Positions 27,651 through 36,537 of a stretch of DNA of 64,000 nt are shown piece by piece. The stretch comes from Atopostipes sp963558565 (GTDB lineage: Bacteria; Bacillota; Bacilli; Lactobacillales; Carnobacteriaceae_A). The notes under the pieces are model-generated. The model saw nothing but the letters and a program-made list of their open reading frames with translations, was not told where the DNA came from and did not search any database. Position 1 is the stretch's first letter; each line of letters starts with the position of its first letter. The translations under genes were made by a program, and so were the position numbers. Where the stretch lies: the NCBI GenBank assembly GCA_963558565.1, contig CAUWGX010000003.1:62001-126000 (forward strand), in the 5' to 3' direction.

Positions 27651-28631
27651 TTAGAAATCTGTGGTTTCATTAATTGCTTCTGTAATATCTGCTGCGCTTG
27701 GTAACCATTCGTTTTCCATTTGCGCGAATGGATAAACAGTATCTGGTGCAGAGACGAAAGAAATCGGTGCTTTTAATGAAAGAATAGCACGTTGTGAAAC
27801 TTCTGAGATCACTGCGTTACCAACGCCTGCTTGACGTTGTGCTTCTTGGACAAAGACCATACGTCCCGTTTTCTCTACTGAATTTACGATGGTTTCATAA
27901 TCAATTGGTGAAACAGTACGTAAATCAATCACTTCTACTGAAGTTCCATCTTCTTCTAATTGCTCAGCAGCTTTAAGTGCTTCACGCACCATGTAACCGT
28001 AAGCGACAACTGTAACGTCTGAACCTTCGCGCGCTACATTCGCTTTACCAAGTTCGATTTCATATTGTTCTTCCGGTACTTCGTCTCGGAATGAACGGTA
28101 TAATTTCATGTGTTCTAAGAAAACAACCGGGTCATTTTCTCGAATCGCTGCAGTTAATAAACCTTTTGCATCGTAAGGGTTTGAAGGAATAACTACTTTC
28201 AATCCTGGAGATTGTGCCATTAAACCTTCTAAACTGTCCGCGTGCATTTCTGGTGTACGAACTCCACCACCAAATGGCGCACGAATGACAACAGGCATGT
28301 CCATATTTCCACCCATACGGAAACGTTGACGAGAAATTTGTCCTACAATCGAGTCCATTACTTCAAATACGAATCCGAAGAATTGGATTTCAGCGACTGG
28401 TCGGAAACCTTGAACCGCTAAACCAAATGCCATTCCACCGATTGCTGATTCTGATAAGGGTGTATCACTTACACGTTCATCGCCGTAGTTTTCAACGAGG
28501 CCATCCGTCGCACGGAAAACACCACCGTTAATACCCACGTCTTCACCGAATACTAAAACCTTTTCGTCATTTTTCATTTCTTGATCTAAGGCTTGAGTAA
28601 TCGCTGCAACCATATTAAGTTGTTGTGCCAT
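27651..28631 (-). CDS. pdhB: Pyruvate dehydrogenase E1 beta subunit
   Basis: The 326-residue beta chain completes the thiamine-diphosphate E1 heterotetramer that decarboxylates pyruvate. It shows the family N-terminus (ITQALDQEMKNDEKVLVFGEDVG), FGLAVQGFRPVAEIQF and the C-terminal VIDLRTVSPIDYETI transketolase region. AAAGGAG precedes the ATG, which lies 2 bases beyond the pdhA stop. Confidence 0.97.
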   Translation of the reverse strand: MAQQLNMVAAITQALDQEMKNDEKVLVFGEDVGINGGVFRATDGLVENYGDERVSDTPLSESAIGGMAFGLAVQGFRPVAEIQFFGFVFEVMDSIVGQISRQRFRMGGNMDMPVVIRAPFGGGVRTPEMHADSLEGLMAQSPGLKVVIPSNPYDAKGLLTAAIRENDPVVFLEHMKLYRSFRDEVPEEQYEIELGKANVAREGSDVTVVAYGYMVREALKAAEQLEEDGTSVEVIDLRTVSPIDYETIVNSVEKTGRMVFVQEAQRQAGVGNAVISEVSQRAILSLKAPISFVSAPDTVYPFAQMENEWLPSAADITEAINETTDF

Positions 28632-28633
28632 GT

Positions 28634-29740
28634 TTATTTACTCTCCTTTGCTTCGTACTTTTCAATCTGTTCTTCAATATTTTGACCTGGATTTGAGAAC
28701 ATCCAAGATAAACTCTCAGAAACAGTCATTTTCTCAGCTTGGTCTGCTTCTTTCGCAGCTTCAGCAACTTGTTCTGTGACTTCTTCGATTAATTCTTCTT
28801 CGCGTTCTTCTGTCCATAATCCTTTTTCTTCTAAATAATTACGGAAACGAATTAATGGGTCACGTTGCTCCCAGTAGTCAAATGACTCTTCTGAACGGTA
28901 ACGAGTTGGGTCATCTCCTGAAGTAGAGTGTGGTCCAAATCGGTTCGTAATTGTTTCAATTAATACCGGACCATTCCCCGCTACAGCCCAATCACGAGCA
29001 GCTTTCGTTACTGAATAAACGGCTAATGGATCCATTCCGTCTACTTGAACAGATGGGATACCTACAGCTACACCCTTTTGAGCAAGTGTTTCTGCTGCAG
29101 TTTGCTTATCTCTAGGAGTAGAAATTGCATAACCGTTATTTTGAATAACAAAGATAACAGGTGCTTTGTAACGACTTGCAAAGTTTAATCCTTCATAAGT
29201 ATCACCCTGTGAAGAACCACCGTCACCTGTATAAGTGATAGTTATTTCGTTTTCTTTGCCTGCTAATTTTTGTCCAACTGCATTCCCCATTGCTTGGATG
29301 AATTGCGCTCCGATAATGATTTGTGGCGGGATAATGTGTAGGTCTTCGTCGTACATGCCGCCACCGACATGTCCACGTGACCATAGGAATGCTTTATGAA
29401 TTGGAAGTCCATGCATGATGATTTGCGGAACATCACGATAACCTGGGTAAATCCAATCTTGTTGTTCTAGTGCATAATGACTTGCAATTTGTGAAGCTTC
29501 TTGTCCTGCGGTTGGCGCGTAAAATCCTAAACGTCCTTGTCTTGATAATGCCATAGAACGTTCGTGTAATACTCTAGAAAACACCATTTGTTCCATTAAC
29601 TCAACAAGTTCTTCATCCGATAGGTCAGGAATTAAGTCTTCGTTTACGACTTTTCCATCTTTATCTAGAATTTGAACCATTGGAAATAGTTCGCCGTATG
29701 ATTCGACAAGTTTGTCAAAATCTAAAGGGTTGTTTGCCAT
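28634..29740 (-). CDS. pdhA: Pyruvate dehydrogenase E1 alpha subunit
   Basis: The E1 alpha chain (368 aa) carries the thiamine-diphosphate motif GDGGSSQGDTYEGLNFASRY with NNGYAIS downstream. The residues PTRYRSEESF match the phosphorylation-loop region of the family, although bacterial enzymes are not phosphorylated there. AAGGAGAGG precedes the ATG. First gene of pdhABCD. Confidence 0.97.
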   Translation of the reverse strand: MANNPLDFDKLVESYGELFPMVQILDKDGKVVNEDLIPDLSDEELVELMEQMVFSRVLHERSMALSRQGRLGFYAPTAGQEASQIASHYALEQQDWIYPGYRDVPQIIMHGLPIHKAFLWSRGHVGGGMYDEDLHIIPPQIIIGAQFIQAMGNAVGQKLAGKENEITITYTGDGGSSQGDTYEGLNFASRYKAPVIFVIQNNGYAISTPRDKQTAAETLAQKGVAVGIPSVQVDGMDPLAVYSVTKAARDWAVAGNGPVLIETITNRFGPHSTSGDDPTRYRSEESFDYWEQRDPLIRFRNYLEEKGLWTEEREEELIEEVTEQVAEAAKEADQAEKMTVSESLSWMFSNPGQNIEEQIEKYEAKESK

Positions 29741-29759
29741 TTGTAACCATACCTCTCCT

Positions 29760-29960
29760 TAAATATAATAAATAGTTCACAAAAACAACATTTCTCCTCG
29801 ATGAATCTGTGACTTTTCACAACTTAAAGTAACATGCTATTAAGAAAAAATCAAGCGTCCTAACTTGTTTGACAGAGGTTTTTTATTACGTTTTCATAAC
29901 TTTCTCGATCTTTGTGAAAACAATATCATGTAAACCCTTTTTCACAAGCAAATATTTTAT
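29760..29960 (-). promoter_or_regulatory. Putative control region of pdhABCD (cre-like site, TTGTGAA half-sites)
   Basis: The 472-base pdhA-def divergent gap holds no gene. At 29883-29897 the minus strand reads ATGAAAACGTAATAA, one mismatch from the CcpA cre consensus. The motif TTGTGAA or its complement recurs near 29775, 29815, 29912 and 29941, including the palindrome CTGTGACTTTTCACAA (29807-29822). I did not find a convincing -35/-10 pair for pdhA. The rest, 29960-30200, is AT-rich and contains the def leader. Confidence 0.4.
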
Positions 29961-30212
29961 TTTGTCAAAAGTTGAACCTAACCGATTACTTTCTCATTCT
30001 TTTTTATATTTTCTGTTTTTTCTCCGTATCATTAAAAAAGTATGAAAAAGTAAGTGAATTTTTTAGCATGTTATTTTCATTGAAAAAATTTTATTTTTTT
30101 TATAAAAAATTATCAGTCTCCTCTATTTTTTCTTCGTTCATCAACGACAATTTTCGCTATATATTTAATTTTATGTTAAAATATACCTCGTAAATCTTTT
30201 AGGAGTGATTAC

Positions 30213-30776
30213 ATGATAACAATGGATGATATTGTACGTGACTACCATCCGACTTTAAGAGAAAGATCAGAAAAAATTGAATTTCCTTTAAATGAGGAAT
30301 TTAAAAATCTGGCAGATGAAATGCTAGAATTTATTATCAACAGTCAAAATCCCGAAATCGCTGAAGAATATGATTTAAGACCCGGTGTTGGTTTAGCTGC
30401 TCCGCAGTTAAATATTCCCAAACAAATGATGGCCGTGCATATTCCAAACGACGAAGAGGAAGAACCTTTCAGTTTAGTAATGGTTAATCCGCGGATACTA
30501 AGCCATTCTGTTAAACAAACAGCTTTACAAGATGGCGAAGGCTGCTTATCGATTGATGAAGTTTATGAAGGACTCGTTCCACGAAGTAAAAGAATCACCG
30601 TGGAATATTATGACGTAGATGGCAACAAACATAAGGAACGCTTTAAAGGCTACCCCGCAATTGTCATTCAACATGAAATTGACCATTTAAATGGTGTTCT
30701 CTTCTACGATCATATCAATCAAGACAATCCTTTTGGTCTCTCAGATAATTTAGAAATTTTTGAAGAAAACTTATAA
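30213..30776 (+). CDS. def: Peptide deformylase
   Basis: Removes the formyl group from nascent N-terminal methionine. The 187-residue metalloenzyme has all three motifs: GVGLAAPQ, EGCLSI and QHEIDHLNG. TTAGGAG precedes the ATG. The N-terminal extension and the insertion between motifs I and II fit the Gram-positive type 2 enzyme. Confidence 0.97.
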   Translation: MITMDDIVRDYHPTLRERSEKIEFPLNEEFKNLADEMLEFIINSQNPEIAEEYDLRPGVGLAAPQLNIPKQMMAVHIPNDEEEEPFSLVMVNPRILSHSVKQTALQDGEGCLSIDEVYEGLVPRSKRITVEYYDVDGNKHKERFKGYPAIVIQHEIDHLNGVLFYDHINQDNPFGLSDNLEIFEENL

Positions 30777-30802
30777 GAAGAACATTAAAATGTATAATAA
30801 AA

Positions 30803-30848
30803 AAACTCCTCTCCACTGCTCAGTAAAAGAACAGCGAAGAAGGAGTTT
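30803..30848. terminator. Bidirectional terminator between def and tpx
   Basis: The stem AAACTCCT / AGGAGTTT with inner pairing has a T run on the right (plus) and an A run on the left (minus). It serves the two converging genes. Confidence 0.8.
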
Positions 30849-30857
30849 GTTTTTTAT

Positions 30858-31352
30858 TTATAGAGCTTTAATCGCTTCAAGCGTTTCCTCGTAGTCCGGT
30901 TCATCCGCAATCTCTTCAACGATTTGAACATATTGAATGACACCGTCTGTATCAACTAAGAATACAGAGCGCGCTAAACGTTCGTCGCCTCCGAGATCGA
31001 TTTCTAGCCCATACGCATCCCCGAATTCACCTTTAGTGTCTGATAAAGTCGTTAAATCGAGGTCGTTTTCTTCGTTCCAAGTGTTAAATTCGTCAACCGT
31101 ATTACGACTAACCGTTAAGAATTTAACGTCTTGTTCCGCTAATTTATCTGCAAAGTTTTTAGTTTGTAGTTCACAGGTTCTTGTTTGAACGTCTGGAACA
31201 ACACTCACTACGACCGCTTGATCGCCAAAATAGCTTGCTAACTTAACATCGTCGCCTTTACGAGTGGTTAATGTAGCATCTGGCGCTTTGTCGCCCACAT
31301 TTGGTTGAGTACCTTTAATTTCGACAGGATCTCCTTGAAATGTAACTTGCAT
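30858..31352 (-). CDS. tpx: Thiol peroxidase (atypical, no resolving cysteine)
   Basis: A Tpx-type peroxiredoxin that reduces hydroperoxides in the cytoplasm. The 164-residue protein shows the fold (GTQPNVGDKAPDATL) and the peroxidatic cysteine C60 in VPDVQTRTCELQTK. Odd point: the usual resolving cysteine in the following helix, near residue 93, is Asn (TWNEEN), and C60 is the only cysteine in the protein. It could be a 1-Cys enzyme resolved by another thiol. A ribosome site AAAGGATG precedes the ATG. Confidence 0.92.
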   Translation of the reverse strand: MQVTFQGDPVEIKGTQPNVGDKAPDATLTTRKGDDVKLASYFGDQAVVVSVVPDVQTRTCELQTKNFADKLAEQDVKFLTVSRNTVDEFNTWNEENDLDLTTLSDTKGEFGDAYGLEIDLGGDERLARSVFLVDTDGVIQYVQIVEEIADEPDYEETLEAIKAL

Positions 31353-31507
31353 AAATGAAACATCCTTTCTTAATTTATTTTATTCTTTCTTCCATAAACA
31401 GTATAGTAATGAATGTTATCTTAATCAAAGAATATTGCTTATTGTAATAAAGAATCGAACTAGTTATTTTTACGAAAATCAGTTATTCTATGAAGGAGGT
31501 GCGAAAA

Positions 31508-32248
31508 ATGAGATTATCTATAGAAGAATATATTTTGGGGACAATCCCCGTATTAGAAGTTGTTGCCGAAGATAATGTGGGCAAACGTTTGCCTTTAATC
31601 GTTTATTATCATGGCTGGCAATCTTCGAAAGAATTAACACTCACTCAAGGACGATATTTAGCCCGACAAGGTTTTCGGGTCATTTTACCAGATGCTTTTA
31701 ATCACGGAAAACGTAAAATGCCGATGACTGATATTCCTTCTTTAACGTTTTGGCAAAGTATTCATACGAATTTATTTGAATTTGGTTATATTATTGACGC
31801 CTTACAAAAAGGAAACCTAGTGGACGACCAAATTGGTGTAGGCGGACTATCTATGGGCGGAATGACAACCACAGCCCTACTGACCCAACATCCTGAAATT
31901 AAAGCAGCCGCTTGTGTCATGGGAACACCAAAATTAGTGGCTTATCGTGATCGTATTTTTGAACATGCGACGCAAATGAACCGTTTCTTCCCACATGACT
32001 ATAATAAATTATTAAAATGGATCCCGGAATATGATTTGTCCCTGCAACCTGAAAAAATTGCTGGACGTCCTTTATTATTCTGGCATGGTAAACAAGATGT
32101 GGTGGTTCCATATAATCATGTAGTGGAATTTATGGAAGAAAATAAAGAAAAAGAAAACATTGAATTTATTTATGAAGATGAAGAACATTTAGTCCGTCCG
32201 CAAACGATGGAAAAAATCACACAGTTTTTTGTTGATCATCTCCTGTAA
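31508..32248 (+). CDS. Alpha/beta hydrolase, prolyl-oligopeptidase-like esterase
   Basis: A cytoplasmic serine hydrolase of about 246 residues. The nucleophile is in GGLSMGGMTT, the acid probably in HGKQDVVVP and the histidine in DEEHLVRP; the oxyanion region is VYYHGWQSSKE. The start is ATG 31508, since AAGGAGGTG lies directly upstream; a longer in-frame start at 31490 would place that ribosome site inside the gene. Similar to B. subtilis YtmA-type proteins. Substrate unknown. Monocistronic. Confidence 0.85.
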   Translation: MRLSIEEYILGTIPVLEVVAEDNVGKRLPLIVYYHGWQSSKELTLTQGRYLARQGFRVILPDAFNHGKRKMPMTDIPSLTFWQSIHTNLFEFGYIIDALQKGNLVDDQIGVGGLSMGGMTTTALLTQHPEIKAAACVMGTPKLVAYRDRIFEHATQMNRFFPHDYNKLLKWIPEYDLSLQPEKIAGRPLLFWHGKQDVVVPYNHVVEFMEENKEKENIEFIYEDEEHLVRPQTMEKITQFFVDHLL

Positions 32249-32256
32249 TAAAAAGT

Positions 32257-32294
32257 AAAACGGCGTCCTGAATTTGATTCAGGATGCCGTTTTT
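32257..32294. terminator. Terminator after the hydrolase, convergent with the permease
   Basis: The near-perfect stem AAAACGGCGTCCTGAA / TTCAGGATGCCGTTTT is followed by further Ts on the plus strand. The minus strand is also reasonable. Confidence 0.85.
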
Positions 32295-32320
32295 TAGTTT
32301 ATACAATTTACGAATAAATA

Positions 32321-33787
32321 TTATAAAATAGCCATCACCAGATAGTTTAGTATAAATAAGCCCATAGAGATCCAAAGAATCGGATGCACTTTTTTAGCTT
32401 TTCCTGTCAGCAAACTGATAAGTCCATAAGCAATAAATCCAGCCGCAATACCATTCGAAATCGAATAAACGAGGCCCATAAAGATAGAGGCAAAAAAAGC
32501 AGGAACGGCTACTTCAAAGTTATTCCAATCAATATTGTTTAAGGAACTTAACATCAAAATACCGACAATGATTAAAGCGGGAGCGGTCGCTTGCGGAGGG
32601 ACAATGCTAATTACCGGAGCTAAAAACATCGCTAAGACAAAGCAGATGGCCGTAGAAACTGAAGTCATCCCCGTCCGTCCTCCTGCTCCGATTCCAGCAG
32701 CGGACTCTACAAAAGTGGTGGTGTTCGATGTTCCTAATATAGCTCCAAAAATCGTACCGATCGAATCCCCGAATAGCGCTTTTTCCATTTTTGTATCAAA
32801 GCCTGTACTCTCTTCCAAAGCTTTCATATCTTCATCCGTAAAAATACCTGTCTGCCGACCGGTTCCGATAAAAGTTCCTACAGTATCAAAGACATCCGCT
32901 AAGCTAAAGGCGAAAATAGTCATAATAACAACAGGAAGTTTCGTCACATCACCAAATAAAGAAGGCAGCCCTTCAGCAGTAAAGATTGCGCCAAAGGTTA
33001 CACCTAAATCAGCAAACGCAGAACCTAATGAATTTTCTGAAAAATCAATCGCAGATAAATCAGTCACACCGAAAAGAATACTTAATCCAGTAGTCAACAC
33101 AATACCGACTAAAATAGCCCCTCGTACATTTTTTAATAATAAAATAATTGTAAGCAACAAACCCACTAAGCCAATCAATACGCCTGGATCTGTAAAGTCT
33201 ACCAACTCAGGTAAAATACCGCCGGTAGACACGACATTTGTCACGCCACCCGCGAATGTTCCGGCCGTCGGATCGCCTCCATTTACAGAAACAATATTAC
33301 TCGCATCCGAAGTAAACTGTAACAATCCTAAATTTTTAATGCCTAAATAACCGATAAATACTCCAATACCCGCTGAAATAGCATTTTGTAAAGTGCTCGG
33401 AATCGCAAGAATCAACATTCTTCGAATACTGGTGAGTGTAATCAAGACGTTAATCAACCCACAAATAAACACCATTGATAACGCTTCTTGCCAAGTAAAA
33501 CCGAGACTAAAAACAACCGTATAGGTAAAGAAAGCATTGAGTCCCATCCCCGGTCCTAAAGCATAAGGAACGTTTGCGATGAGCCCAATCGCTAAAGTTG
33601 AAATAGCAGATGCAAAAATGGTCGCAAGAAAGACCGCTTGATTGGGCATGCCAGATAATTCAAGAATAGCTGGATTCACAAAAATAATATAAGACATCGC
33701 CAAGAACGTCGTAATTCCCGCAGTCATTTCAGTACTCAAGTTCGTTTTATTCTCTTTAAACCTAAAGAATTTGCTGATCGTGTTCAA
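32321..33787 (-). CDS. NCS2 family purine permease (AzgA/PbuG type)
   Basis: A membrane transporter for adenine, guanine or hypoxanthine. The 488-residue protein has about 12-14 membrane segments and the AzgA-group patterns FLAMSYIIFVNPAIL, ALGPGMGLNAFFTYTV, FSLADVFDTVGTFIG and GAILGTSNTTTFVESAAGI. The start is TTG 33787-33785, with AGGAGG 7 bases upstream. A PurR-type PurBox lies 150 bases upstream (33936-33948), pointing to purine regulation. The exact base transported is not decidable from sequence alone. Confidence 0.9.
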   Translation of the reverse strand: MNTISKFFRFKENKTNLSTEMTAGITTFLAMSYIIFVNPAILELSGMPNQAVFLATIFASAISTLAIGLIANVPYALGPGMGLNAFFTYTVVFSLGFTWQEALSMVFICGLINVLITLTSIRRMLILAIPSTLQNAISAGIGVFIGYLGIKNLGLLQFTSDASNIVSVNGGDPTAGTFAGGVTNVVSTGGILPELVDFTDPGVLIGLVGLLLTIILLLKNVRGAILVGIVLTTGLSILFGVTDLSAIDFSENSLGSAFADLGVTFGAIFTAEGLPSLFGDVTKLPVVIMTIFAFSLADVFDTVGTFIGTGRQTGIFTDEDMKALEESTGFDTKMEKALFGDSIGTIFGAILGTSNTTTFVESAAGIGAGGRTGMTSVSTAICFVLAMFLAPVISIVPPQATAPALIIVGILMLSSLNNIDWNNFEVAVPAFFASIFMGLVYSISNGIAAGFIAYGLISLLTGKAKKVHPILWISMGLFILNYLVMAIL

Positions 33788-33935
33788 TGAAATTCCTCCT
33801 GTTTTCTTAACATTTTTATAATTATAGAAGAATCATAGCATTTAACACGAATAAAAACAATATATTTCTGCTTTATATCCATTTATTATCCGTTATATGC
33901 ACTGTATTTTGTTTTATTACTTAAAAAAACAACTT

Positions 33936-33948
33936 AAAACCGAACATT
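33936..33948 (+). promoter_or_regulatory. PurBox (PurR operator) upstream of the purine permease
   Basis: The plus-strand sequence AAAACCGAACATT matches the lactococcal PurBox consensus AWWWCCGAACWWT at every position. It lies about 150 bases upstream of the permease start, in reverse orientation to the gene. No purine riboswitch was found in this 306-base gap, which otherwise holds only the terminator at 33967. Confidence 0.6.
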
Positions 33949-33966
33949 CAACGTTAAATGAAATAA

Positions 33967-34006
33967 AAAAAGATCACTTTGTTATTACTAGCCAAGTGAT
34001 CTTTTT
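33967..34006 (-). terminator. Terminator after the thioesterase gene
   Basis: The stem AAAAAGATCACTT / AAGTGATCTTTTT has T runs on both outgoing sides. It lies between the thioesterase stop and the permease. Confidence 0.8.
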
Positions 34007-34093
34007 CGCATTTTATACTTAAATAGTTGCTATAGCGCCATTAAAATCTTCAAAATCATCCAAATTAGATAAAAAATAAGTTATAGCCTCTCT

Positions 34094-34513
34094 TTATCCT
34101 TCTTCCATCATTTGCTTGAATAATTCAAAGAGATGTTTATGTTTTCGCTTTAGAGAGAGCGGTCGATAGGTTTCTCTATCTAAAAAGACATGTTTTGTTT
34201 CGCCGACAGCGCGTATTTCTTTGGTGTCTAGATCTCTGACTTCATAATGAATCATTAACTTGACCCCTGTAAATTCAGAAATTTTTGCTTCGATTTCTAC
34301 GGTTTCTCCAAAGCGAACCATCCTTTTATATTCAGCGGATGCGGATAAAACAGGAACAATAATTCCTTCTGCTTCCATTTGAAAATAACTAAAGCCCATT
34401 TCATCCATTAAATATGTACGAGCTTCTTCAAACCAGCGAATATAGTTTGAATGATGCACAATCTGCATTTGGTCCGTCTCATAATACTGTACTTTATGTT
34501 GCCAATTCTTCAT
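34094..34513 (-). CDS. Acyl-CoA thioesterase, 4HBT/YbgC-FadM family
   Basis: A single hot-dog domain of about 139 residues. The YETDQMQIVHHSNYIRWFEEAR segment carries the family aspartate and the following helix. I chose ATG 34513 (MKNWQHKVQYYETDQ) because AAAGGATG is upstream and the family starts here; the frame extends further to 34612 without similarity. It probably hydrolyses acyl- or hydroxybenzoyl-CoA type esters; the substrate is unknown. Confidence 0.85.
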   Translation of the reverse strand: MKNWQHKVQYYETDQMQIVHHSNYIRWFEEARTYLMDEMGFSYFQMEAEGIIVPVLSASAEYKRMVRFGETVEIEAKISEFTGVKLMIHYEVRDLDTKEIRAVGETKHVFLDRETYRPLSLKRKHKHLFELFKQMMEEG

Positions 34514-34745
34514 TTTATGCCATCCTTTTTCTTTATAATGTTTTTTAATCAAGTGAATCTGTGTTGGCGGTAGAGGCTGAAAATCAGGAGAACTTTTATT
34601 TATTGCCAGCATTCAGCGACTATCAACCATTGCCTCCTTACCCAAATAAATTCGAAACGCTTAGAATAAAAGGTTTCGAGATCCAGAATACCTCTATGAT
34701 CATACATGGTACAGAGAATCCTCTCGCAAAATGAAGAGATTGTCC

Positions 34746-34775
34746 TTGAGGAAGCTAGTGAATTCTCTTTATACT
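34746..34775 (+). promoter_or_regulatory. Probable promoter of the FAD/NAD(P)-binding protein gene
   Basis: TTGAGG (34746-34751) and TATACT (34770-34775) are separated by 18 bases, giving a leader of roughly 125 bases. The remainder of the 395-base gap 34514-34908 shows only short imperfect inverted repeats. Confidence 0.45.
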
Positions 34776-34908
34776 AGTAGATAATGTATCCAGTATACAC
34801 GAATTTTATGTTTTTTTATTCTCAGTCACTCACTGGATGAAAAAACCTTCGAAAAAAATGTGTTTATATCAACGAACAAATAAGTATAAAGAAAAATGGT
34901 GATAATTA

Positions 34909-36372
34909 ATGAAAATAGCGATTGTCGGTTTTGGTGTAAGCGGAGCAGCTCTCCTGATGGCCCTAAAGACCTCTGGGAAATTAGAGGGCAATATACAAGT
35001 CGATATTTTTGATCCCAATGATGAACCAGCGGTGGGTTTAGCTTATGGAGAAGACTCCCCACATCTGCTGGTCAATGCTTTCCCCACGGCGATGTCTTTA
35101 AATCCAGAAGATAAATTTGAATTTTCAAAATGGCTAACGAATCATTACCCTGAATATGATGCAAAAGTCGATTTAGTTCCTCGTACAATTTTTGGTGAAT
35201 ATGCAAAAGAACGAATCACTCCTTTATTGAATGAAGAAAATGTTACCTATTATCAAAAAGAAATTGTGGATACAAATGTGCGAAAAGAACAGGCCTCTAC
35301 GAGTTATCAATTAAAAGATGCAGAGGGCACGCAATATGGCCCTTATGATTCGCTCTTTTTAGCACTGGGAACGCCGCCTTATCAAGATTTTTATCAGTTA
35401 CGCGGGCTTAAAAATTATATCCATCATCCTTATCCAGTGGTCGAAAAATTAAAAGATATTCAGTCTCATACAAGGGTTGCAATCATTGGTTCTGGACTGA
35501 CAGCTTTTGATTTAGTCAATTACCTTAGCCATGAAAAAGACTTGCAGCAACCGATCGGTATTTTTACGATTGTTCCTCACTTTAATTCATTACGAGTGCC
35601 TCCTTATCAAGGCCCGGCTCTTGAATACTCGTTAGATAAAGACTGGATAGAAAAAGAAGTGCAGAAAAACCAAGGAAACATCCCTTTAAACCGAATGATT
35701 AAAGCTATTGAGCAGGATTTAAAAGCGAATCATATTGATCTAACTGCGATTCGAGAAAAATATGATCCCGCTGATTTAGAGGGGACTTATCATACTTATT
35801 TTGGACAAGATCACCCGGAACTTTCAAAACTTCAAGCTTATATTGGTCTTCTGTCTGGGCATTTAGGGGATCTTTATATGGCTTTATCTAAAAAAGACCA
35901 AGCGCGTTATCATGCGGAATATGCGGATATGTTTTCTCACTACCAAGTCCGACTAGCCCCTGATGCAGTCGCTAATATGTACCAGTTAATGACACAGAAG
36001 CAGCTTTTTATTGTACCCGATCTCGTGGAGATTGATCCCCAAGAACAATTTATATTGAAAAGTGCAAGTGGGAAGTCTTACCAAGCGGATGTTGTGATTA
36101 ATGCATCGGGTTTTGATTTTAATACCGATCGGATGGGCGAAGATAATCCTCTTCTTGCAAAACTCCTCGATAAGGGAATGCTTCTGGATAAAGATAAACG
36201 AGGGATTTTAGTCACTTGGCCCGAAAGCCAAGTCATTAACCAGAAATACGGCCCGCTCGATCAATGCTTTTATATTGGTCCTTGGTTAGCGAATACCCAT
36301 TATGGAAATAATAACGTCAAAGCACTCGTTCAAAAAGCGGATGAAATCGTTAGAAACTATTTAAAAATTTAA
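34909..36372 (+). CDS. FAD/NAD(P)-binding protein (NAD_binding_9-like oxidoreductase)
   Basis: A 487-residue predicted flavoprotein with no signal peptide. It has an N-terminal dinucleotide-binding motif (IAIVGFGVSGAALLMAL), the region GLAYGEDSPHLLVNAFPTAMSL typical of YdhS-like proteins, a second Rossmann motif (VAIIGSGLTAFDLVNYL) near residue 190, and a C-terminal VVINASGFDFN segment. These proteins resemble flavin monooxygenases or FAD-NAD(P) enzymes of unknown substrate. The ribosome site (GGTGA) is weak. It has no operon partner. Confidence 0.8.
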   Translation: MKIAIVGFGVSGAALLMALKTSGKLEGNIQVDIFDPNDEPAVGLAYGEDSPHLLVNAFPTAMSLNPEDKFEFSKWLTNHYPEYDAKVDLVPRTIFGEYAKERITPLLNEENVTYYQKEIVDTNVRKEQASTSYQLKDAEGTQYGPYDSLFLALGTPPYQDFYQLRGLKNYIHHPYPVVEKLKDIQSHTRVAIIGSGLTAFDLVNYLSHEKDLQQPIGIFTIVPHFNSLRVPPYQGPALEYSLDKDWIEKEVQKNQGNIPLNRMIKAIEQDLKANHIDLTAIREKYDPADLEGTYHTYFGQDHPELSKLQAYIGLLSGHLGDLYMALSKKDQARYHAEYADMFSHYQVRLAPDAVANMYQLMTQKQLFIVPDLVEIDPQEQFILKSASGKSYQADVVINASGFDFNTDRMGEDNPLLAKLLDKGMLLDKDKRGILVTWPESQVINQKYGPLDQCFYIGPWLANTHYGNNNVKALVQKADEIVRNYLKI

Positions 36373-36427
36373 AGAAATAACAAAAAGTTAGAAGGCATTT
36401 TATCCTCTTTAAGTTTTACAATAAACA

Positions 36428-36483
36428 AAAAACACGCAAGGCGCTCCGTTTCTACTCTCTACTAGGAATTCCTTGCGTGTTTT
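36428..36483. terminator. Bidirectional terminator
   Basis: The stem AAAACACGCAAGG / CCTTGCGTGTTTT encloses a 30-base loop, between the convergent FAD-protein and M20-hydrolase genes. Confidence 0.8.
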
Positions 36484-36537
36484 CATTTCATCTAATTTTT
36501 CTAATCGTCTCGTTGCTTCTTTCAACTTAACGTTTCC

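Noticed and set aside
29807..29822. Rex or Crp/Fnr operator CTGTGACTTTTCACAA
   Set aside because: The spacer between TGTGA and TCACA is 4 bases, whereas Rex and Crp-type sites need 6. Kept only as an unassigned half-site cluster.
32535..33350. 271-codon plus-strand open frame opposite the purine permease
   Set aside because: It lacks a ribosome site and family features. The minus-strand permease in the same bases is unmistakable, so this is a shadow.
33788..33935. Purine riboswitch upstream of the permease
   Set aside because: The conserved purine-riboswitch core blocks are absent on the minus strand.
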